A stretch of DNA of 59,957 nt from contig CAIIXF020000646.1 of NCBI GenBank assembly GCA_903813345.2, positions 1-59,957 of the forward strand. The letters run 5' to 3'. The stretch comes from Owenia fusiformis (lineage: Eukaryota; Annelida; Polychaeta; Sabellida; Oweniidae). The position numbers were made by a program, and so were the translations under genes. Below the pieces are notes generated by a model. That model was not told where the DNA came from. It made no database searches and saw nothing but the letters and a program-made list of their open reading frames with translations. Below, piece by piece: positions 53,301 through 59,957 of this stretch (its first letter is position 1; every line of letters begins with the position of its first letter).

Positions 53301-54610
53301 TTAGCTAACTATTCTTAAATTCACTTCAGCCAACCATGATTTCACTTTTTTGAAACTGAATTCTGAAATTTATTCAGATTCAGGCCCCTATAGATAAAGT
53401 TCCATCTATGTAAAAGGTAAATGATTTACCCTGAAGTAACCCTCAAATTACCCTAAACTTTGAAGACCCCTTGTACCAAACTCATAATGTAGCTATTGAT
53501 TTTTCAGTAAATAATTCTAAAAATGATGGTTGTATTTTATATTTCATATTACAATTATTATTTGATTCTCTCTGGAGCTGTTTTGAGAGTCATGTATCTC
53601 TTCTGTTATTTAACCTAGATATTTAATATTACAAGTGAATTATATTTGGCTTCATGGCTGGCAAGAAATAATCAGAGAAATTATGACAATGCGATAGTTT
53701 TGTTTTAGAAGAGGATTTAAAAATGGCCAATCTAGTCATTGGGTTTAAAAAACACACTGTGATTCTCTCTGGGGGAGTTTTTTAAGCCCATATATCTTGT
53801 TTGTTATTTAAGGTAGATACCTAATATCACAGGTGAATAATATTTAGCTTTAAGGTTAGCAAACATTGAAAATAAAAATGACAACTTTCTGATGGTTCTG
53901 CTTTGTAAGACATCTTAACATGGCCAGTCTAGCCATTTACATTGAACTCATAATGTGAATCTCTCATGACCTCTCATCTCTCATGAACATACTATGATTC
54001 TTTCTGGGGCTGTTTTGAGGGTCACATGTCTCTTATATTAGTTGAGCTGGATGTCTAATATAACGGAATATAACAAGTGAATAATATTTGGCTTTTAGAC
54101 CAACATGAAATACAAATAAATAAAAGTGACAACTACCTGATACTTATGAAATGTAAGATGTATCAACATGGCCAATCTAGCCTTTTACATTATATAACAT
54201 GCTATAATCCTCCCTGGAGCTGTTTTGGAAGGCATGTGTATGATTTATTTGTGAGACTAGAGGTCTATTATTACAGCTCAATAATATTTGACTATAAGGC
54301 ACATTGTCAACTACTAATAGGTATGATTTGACTCTAAGCATGGCTTTTTGAGTCATTTTTCCTTTAAAAAGTAATTACTGGTATTTTATTTCATTGGCAA
54401 TAATGCATTTTGTTAATTTTAAGCTGCATGACTTTGTCTCAAATATGTATTCAATATATGGCTGAAATCAATGTGACCCTAATTTCTGATAATAATTTAT
54501 CATGATCTACCCTTGACATGAACCTCGGTAAACATTAATTGAACCTTAATTGTCCCTTAAGTCCACCTTAATTTTGCCCTTAAGTGCACCTTAATTATCC
54601 CTTGAGTGCA
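50390..54610 (+). repeat. Higher-order repeat of about 1.1-1.2 kb
   Basis: The marker TAGGTATGATTTG lies at 50830, 52033, 53201 and 54318 (steps 1203, 1168, 1117). Each period has several roughly 190-bp monomers (TGACAACTA, then GTAAGACATCTTAACATGGC, CAATCTAGCCATT, GATTCTCTCTGG, GCTGTTTTGAGGG, AATATTTGGCTTT) and a unique part with ACCTTAATTGTCCCTTAAGT repeats. 53880-54610 is nearly identical to 50390-51130, an additional long-range duplication. Confidence 0.8.
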
Positions 54611-54847
54611 TATAAGTCGTGACCATTTAAAAAGAGAATGAACCGTTTAGTCCCTTTTTGAAAACCCAAAAACGTAGAAACAGCAGTGAATTTCATGAAT
54701 TTCAACCGTCAATGTTTTATTATCATATTAGATTTACAATATTTATACAAAGTATATGAATATTTCATCAAACCAGATAAAGGTAAAATCATTTTATCAA
54801 TACATATTCATGTTGATGTCTAGTAAAATTGTGTTTCTTCTTATCGT

Positions 54848-55389
54848 ATAGAATTTTCTATGTAGCTTCTAACTAGACTTACAAATAAACTATTCTCGGA
54901 TAGAAATTTCTATACAAAATATTCCATTGTCTTTCCGTATAGAAATGTCTATGCAGATGACTCTGGAAATATCAATTTTTGTCATTTTAATTGGTTATCG
55001 GTATAGAAATTTCTATGTGAAGGCAGTCGGAAAATAATAATTATGTTACTGGTAAAACATTTCTCCTCGTATAGAAACTTCTATATTGATAAAGTCAAAA
55101 ATAAAAATTGAAACGCTTCATAAAAATTTCTATATATATGGGTGCATATTTAAATTATGTTTGCTGGTATAGAAATTTCTATAAGGATAGAGTAGAAAAA
55201 TCAAAATCGAAACGCTGTATAGAAATTTCTATGTGGCCCAGAAAAATTATTTTCCTAGATTGCCTGCTGTATAGAAATTTCTTTATGGTCAAAAATATAA
55301 ATTGAATGCCTATATAGAGATTTCTATGCGGGTGTAGTCGAAAACCGTTGGTGCTCAAAAATTAAGTTTGTCCGTATAGAAATTGCTAT
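54848..55389. repeat. Array of eleven ATAGAAATTTCTAT palindromes
   Basis: Fourteen-base palindromes start at 54848, 54900, 54939, 55003, 55071, 55120, 55169, 55219, 55271, 55314 and 55376. Six keep the exact core AGAAATTTCT; the others differ by one or two bases. Spacers are 25-54 bases. From 55071 on they alternate between a GATA(A/G)AGT(C)AAAAAT...TCGAAACGC type and a second type, giving a two-palindrome unit of about 100 bp. The core fits the GAAnnTTC half of heat-shock elements. Confidence 0.85.
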
Positions 55390-55439
55390 ATGGATAAATT
55401 CAAAAAATTAAAATCGAATAATTATATAAAGAATGTTTG

Positions 55440-55895
55440 TAATTAGTCTTAAATTTTCGGCCTATTGTAATAGTATTTGAAATAGTATTTGAAAATATTT
55501 GGAGGTATAGCCAATGCAGTCAAATTACATCACAGCCAGAAAAAATTATTGATTTACATGGTTTTTTGTCGCTGAAAGTTATGAAAATTAAAAATAAAAC
55601 ATTGAGTGGCTCTGGCACATGGGGAAAAGGTTTAAGGATTTAAGCCCTTGACTGAGTGCAATGTGGAATGATCATTCTTTGAAGATGTTGGTAATTACAA
55701 AATGCATTGAGTCTCGGGCTTAAATTCTTTTCACACATTGTAAAATATTTTTACCATGTCACCTAAAAGATACGAAATCACTAAAATGACATATTTTAAA
55801 TGAAACTTTTTGCAAGGGTCAAGTTGGCAAACCACCAATTTTTATCTGTTGAGTGAACTTGTCACCTTTGCAACCACCTAAGGAATGACCTTGGA
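55440..55895. repeat. Imperfect inverted repeat around 55685
   Basis: GGTTTAAGGATTTAAGCCCTT and GACTGAGTGCA (55628-55660) pair with TGCATTGAGTCTCGGGCTTAA (55702-55723) and CTTTTCACACATTG. The rest is unique-looking DNA. Confidence 0.55.
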
Positions 55896-56095
55896 TGCGT
55901 TATTGGTTATTTCACGCACAATGCGTTATGTGAAATACTGTGTTCGGATTGGCTGAAATCGGACACACCTTGTCTAGCTATGTGTGAATTCCAAACTAAT
56001 GGAGGGTAGTGTAGGCATAGTGTAGTTTGACAAACTTAGTCTAGCCAATCAAAACACAGTATTTCATATAACTGCATTACATTCTATAACCAACA
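55896..56095. repeat. Inverted repeat with ATTGG boxes
   Basis: GTGAAATACTGTGTTCGGATTGGCT (55930-55954; first 20 bases of the pairing are the clearest) has its complement at 56033-56062, containing AGCCAATC and ACACAGTATTTCA. The spacer is about 80 bases. Confidence 0.65.
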
Positions 56096-56239
56096 ACTCT
56101 CCATTAAACTCATCGGATCCTACCCTGTCGGCGCCCGTACGGTCACCGTAGGATTATCGTACGTACGGCTTTCGGTGATATCGTATGATCATCCTGTCAT
56201 TTCGTACAACAATGCAAACGTAATGATAAAATCAACTTG

Positions 56240-57100
56240 ATTCTAATTACATTTCAAAAGTTTGCCAGAGACTATACTCATTAATGTTGAGAGATAATAT
56301 GGGTCACATTTGCTTCGATTTCCATCACTATACGATGAGTATGTTGATCTTATGGAACAACTCGCGTATACTGTACATGTAGATATAAACTTTCCACAAT
56401 CGCCATATATCAGCATATGATCTGAACAATTACAGGTACCGTAGTCTGGTATAAATGTAATCATTTTTTAACAAACTACTCAATCGGCCGGGCGCGGGGA
56501 CGAGCTTCCTCGTCAAATTCCTATCCCTTTGGGCAATATTGTGTATCAAATTAATTTACAAACATTTCAAGTTGTCATCGTACCGCAATAAAACAATCAA
56601 CATCATTTTTAATTTACATATTGTGGTTAAAAGCAAATATGGCCTTACTTCCCGTACTCAATCTACACCTGATTCCAATTTAAATGTTGCGAGATGACTT
56701 GCATGGCCTACACGCTCTATTTTAGTTTTATATATTATACTATTGCCATTAGAGATGTCATTATCTTACTTTTAGATTTTAGTTTACTAGTTTACTTTTT
56801 GAGCTTTTGTATCATCCATTTTCTCGTCCTTCGAACGTCGTCCAAAATAGTTCTCTGTATATCATTTTAAGATGTTAGAGCAAACATTTCAGGACTTATG
56901 GGACAACCCTCGTATTCTGTACATGTAGATATAAACGTTCCACAATCGCCCATCATGATGATAAACCATGGCATCTCATTTCTTCTCAGCCCTGAGAAAG
57001 GTGAAACCGAAAGATGCTATGAGTATCAGAATGCAATCGCCATATGATCTGAACAATTCCAGGTATCGTAGTCTGTTATAAGTGTTAGAAGGAAGTTTTC
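56240..57100. repeat. Duplicated 120-bp segment with mariner-type terminus
   Basis: CTGTACATGTAGATATAAAC, followed by TTCCACAATCGCC and ATATGATCTGAACAATT, occurs at 56369-56440 and again at 56927-57060, the second copy interrupted by about 90 extra bases. Next to the second copy, CAGGACTTATGGGACAACCC and then TCGTA (56891-56916) is a mariner-type end in reverse. Its partner end was not found. Confidence 0.6.
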
Positions 57101-57852
57101 ATTTTCCTCTGTTGTGTCATATTCCTCGCCTAATAATCAAACAATATTTGTCTTCTTGATATGTAATCGAGAGTACCATGTGTGTACCCTCTGGCGTGGT
57201 ATTTAGATATTCCAAGATGAGCGTTTGTGTTTTCATCGAAGATATCTTTTGACTGAAACATTAATGAATGGAAGCTATACAATAATGTATAAAAAGTTCA
57301 GGATTTCCATTGCGAGGACAGAATGATGTACTGTTTCGTTTTAAAATACATTTTTATAAAATCTGTTATAAAATACATGTATATCATAACCCAGCTTATT
57401 ATTGTATAATGTGTTTTTATTAAAAACCTACCTCGTATGATCATGGTTTGAGTTTACACCGGTCGACCAGTCAATCCCCCACACAGCAACCGACAATTAA
57501 CATGATTAATCGCAGTGATATATCTCACCTTTCGTTTCACATTCGCATTTGACTCTAAATGACAACTCGTAATGGGCACTGGTATTTTGAATTCTTACGC
57601 CATTTTATGCAAATCGCTTATTGTGCAACGATTAAAATGCTTTGATAGTACATTACGTTTGTTGTTCTTAAATTCCAAGTTGGTTATAATTACTGCATAT
57701 TCAGGATATAAACTTGAACTAACTGCTGACCTGTGGACGTTATACACAGTATTACAAATTACAATGATCGGTCAACTGGTCAAGTATGAGTCTGTTTGGT
57801 AAACTCAGGCTTGCGGTTTGTTAACATACAATGCTACGCATCTCTTCAGATT
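57101..57852. other. No confident gene
   Basis: AT-rich DNA. The frame at 57572-57802 (+) is unrecognised. Confidence 0.45.
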
Positions 57853-57856
57853 GAAT

Positions 57857-59016
57857 TTTTTTTTTTTTTTAGAGATATATTGTATTTCTTTATTTCAAAT
57901 TATTACAATAAACACAAATACATTAGCGGCTTTGTAAGGTACATTATAAGCCACTTTTAGGATGATGATTCACAAAACTAGGTCTGCAAATGATCTGATA
58001 GTAATGATACTATTAAGCATAATAGGTCACTAGACTGCCTGGGGTCCCTCAACACATTTCCTGATAAACACTGCACTCAACTTCAAAATATCAATGTTTT
58101 GCTCTTTCTTAAGTGTTTCGTGGCCATAAAGAATAAAGTTTAATTTTTCCTGCCTGTTCTTACATAAATTTCTGTATCCAATATTTAGATCACAGAGTTG
58201 TTGTTCAAAAGTAATAAAATAATTCTGTCGAATGGGACAGGAGAAAAACACATGAATTGTGGTTTCATTTGTGTGGCCACAAGCACAATCTGGCGAAAGA
58301 ATATTTACAAAGTTATGTGCATGTAAATGAGCTTTAAATATAAAATCCACTCTTATTCTGTTTAAATAGATTTCAAGTGATCTACTGACATTGATATCAG
58401 ATGCCAAAGTTATGTTTGTGCTCATCAAACTCTTTGTCAATGCCCTCTTAAAGGAATCTATGTTAATGCACTCTCTTAAAGTTGGCTCAAGTGAGTTCCA
58501 CTCTCCTAAACAAGAAAAAACACATGATTTATTTTGGATTGATGATCTTTTCGCGGGGATGTGATATGGTAAGGTTAATCTTAGATCTCTTATAGGTGCT
58601 CTTTTAAACTTTGCAAAAATAGAGCTAACATAATTCGGAGCATTGCCCTTATTAACTTTAAAAACTAGCAACATCCTATGTAATTTCCTACGGATTTCGA
58701 GTGATGGCCAATTTAAAGTATGGAGTGTTTTGATTGTGGATGATCCGTGGATGACACCTGAGCAAATCACAGCAGCTTTATAATATAATTTATCCAGGCA
58801 TTTTAGAGTCAAGGAGTTTGCACAGCCATAGAGTATATCATAGAAGTCAAAATGTGGCAAAATGTAAGAATTAAACATGAGTTGAAGATGTTTTCCACTG
58901 AGTTTTTTTGATAAACTTTTCAAGTGGTTAAGTAGCTTGTCAATTTTGTTTGAGGCCTGAATAATGTGCGGTTCAAACGACAAAGGAGCACGTAAGATAT
59001 GGCAAGCCATTTTCAA
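57857..59016 (-). mobile_element. 5'-truncated LINE with intact C-terminal reading frame
   Basis: On the minus strand a 328-codon frame (59016 to 58030) encodes the C-terminal part of a non-LTR retrotransposon polyprotein, downstream of the polymerase fingers and palm. It has a thumb-like PHIIQASNKIDKLLNHL region, then YILPHFDFYDILYGC, LDKLYYKAAVICSGV, NWPSLEIRRKLHRMLLVFK, EWNSLEPTLRE, and a Cys/His cluster near the end (CACGH...ETTIHVFFSC). After the stop come about 160 bases of 3' region and a poly(A) tail, seen as a T run at 57857-57870. The YADD block is absent, so the copy was truncated near 59016, as is usual for LINE insertions. The frame has no stops, which suggests a fairly recent insertion. 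Clade not determined. Confidence 0.85.
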
Positions 59017-59640
59017 AGGGCTATATCTTTTAGTTCGAAGAATAATTTAACCACAAAATCAAATGGTTCTGTTAGATCCATGTCTTATCTTCAATAAATG
59101 ACATTAGGATGATAATCAAGTTGATTGGATTATCTCTTAAGCTGTCCCTAATCCGCCCATCCTCACCAATTTCCCCTAATTATGATGCAATTTTCACCAA
59201 AAATGCAGGCCTTTTTAATAATTTTTAGAGCAAAGTTGTATTGAACTTTCAGACATGATTTAAACTGTAAAGGGGAAAAGTTAATTATGAACCTACTTTT
59301 TGTTATTTTTTTCGTGATTTTTTCGTATTTTTTTCTGATATTATAAAGTGCTTCATACTAATATTATACAATTACAAAATAGAGGGCAGCTAAGTGTCAC
59401 AAATACTTTGTTTGTTACACTGTTTCAAACACTCGGAGAGTGACTTACTCAGCATTATGAGTTGCCTTAATCCTGTATTTTAACCTTGTATTGTTTGTGT
59501 TTAAAACAGTTGTGTCATTCACGTAGAGCTATTTATATACTGAATAGTTCTATGTAATTACATGTGCCTGGTTTTGGCTATTCAACCTAGATTCTTTGAT
59601 TGAGCAGGCTGAAATGAATAAGTGTGAAAATAAAATGAAT
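59017..59640. other. No gene or clear repeat seen
   Basis: AT-rich DNA beyond the LINE truncation point. Confidence 0.5.
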
Positions 59641-59642
59641 TA

Positions 59643-59957
59643 CAGGGTGAGGCAAAAATGTCATCCAAAGAAACGTTATTAACTCATTCATCAAGTATGA
59701 GTTGAAATCATATTTAGTTAATTTTACCATGCAAAATCTTTTTGCATTTTACCATGTTTCATGGGTCCATTCCTCAAGGTCACAATTCTATGGCCATTCT
59801 ACAAATTTCAGCCTTGTCCCTTCAGGCAGACCTGCACTGGTCGGTTGAGGTTGTAAGTTCACCGTCACAGAAATTGTTCTCCTACTTGTTGTAGGGGTTG
59901 AACTGACATTATCTCAGAGATAGCCCGTAGTCATGAGATGAGGCTGGCATTTTGGAC
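59643..59957. mobile_element. Possible transposon terminus at window end
   Basis: ACAGGGTGAGGCAAAAATGT resembles a terminal inverted repeat of the CAGGGTG type seen at 25039. The rest of any element would lie beyond the window. Confidence 0.3.

Noticed and set aside
54848-55389. CRISPR array
   Set aside because: The repeats are only 14 bp and inexact, spacing is uneven, spacers resemble one another and alternate, and the DNA is eukaryotic with no cas genes.
56243-56464. Cys-containing 73-codon minus-strand frame as a secreted peptide
   Set aside because: The same DNA is duplicated at about 56.93 kb with the frame destroyed, and no signal peptide or splice evidence is visible.

Overview
This is AT-rich animal (eukaryotic) DNA dominated by repeats. 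There are no operons, ribosome-binding sites or dense coding; the only protein-coding traces are single exons with GT-AG splice signals, decayed transposase and reverse transcriptase pieces, and one long open LINE tail. The mariner-type elements, the repeats ending in GGAC/ACGG tracts, the TGACCT-rich repeats and the 'GGCGGCCATTTTGAA' repeats are the kind of content I associate with marine invertebrates, especially lophotrochozoans such as molluscs. That placement is an inference, not a demonstration. Layout by region: 1-3 kb holds little except a CpG-rich patch and a 449-bp satellite. 4-6.2 kb holds a 143-bp tandem repeat, a fold-back element and a broken LINE reverse transcriptase. 6.2-18.7 kb is one large composite array built from a 476-bp unit, a 133-bp short unit, a tail module, a head module, two kinds of minisatellite and small hairpins. 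Part of it is itself duplicated in tandem with a step of about 4.4-4.9 kb. 19.0-19.6 kb carries two exons of a broken amidase-signature gene. 20.9-28.8 kb is low-complexity DNA, mariner-type MITEs, a 122-bp repeat and a solitary copy of the composite element. 29.0-32.4 kb has a glycine-zipper last exon, a dead mariner and a MITE containing another MITE. 32.8-35.4 kb holds a long palindrome, a repeat of about 145 bp ending in a GGAC tract, and a 42-bp minisatellite. 36.8-39.7 kb is an island framed by 290-bp inverted repeats with two fold-back palindromes near its centre. 40.4-41.6 kb is a reverse-strand copy of the composite element next to a lectin-like terminal exon (41.59-42.03 kb). 43.2-44.05 kb is a DNA transposon with a target-site duplication. 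44.5-48.6 kb holds diverged satellite, tRNA-like SINE heads and a large inverted-repeat element. 49.7-54.6 kb is a 1.1-1.2-kb higher-order repeat. 54.85-55.39 kb is an array of eleven short palindromes. The window ends with a 5'-truncated LINE (57.85-59.0 kb). How the parts relate: the same TGACCT-rich unit recurs at 4.1, 6.2-18.7, 27.5-28.8 and 40.4-41.6 kb, and as a diverged cousin at 44.6 kb, so one element family has shaped much of the window. Its head carries a short palindrome and TGAGTCA motifs. Its tail carries TGACCT direct repeats spaced by one base and a GACTCCAGATT hairpin. This layout resembles non-autonomous Helitron-like (Helentron/HINE) elements such as DINE-1 and the oyster 'pearl' elements, but that assignment is inferred from architecture alone. 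All family names here are from reading by eye; no search was run.
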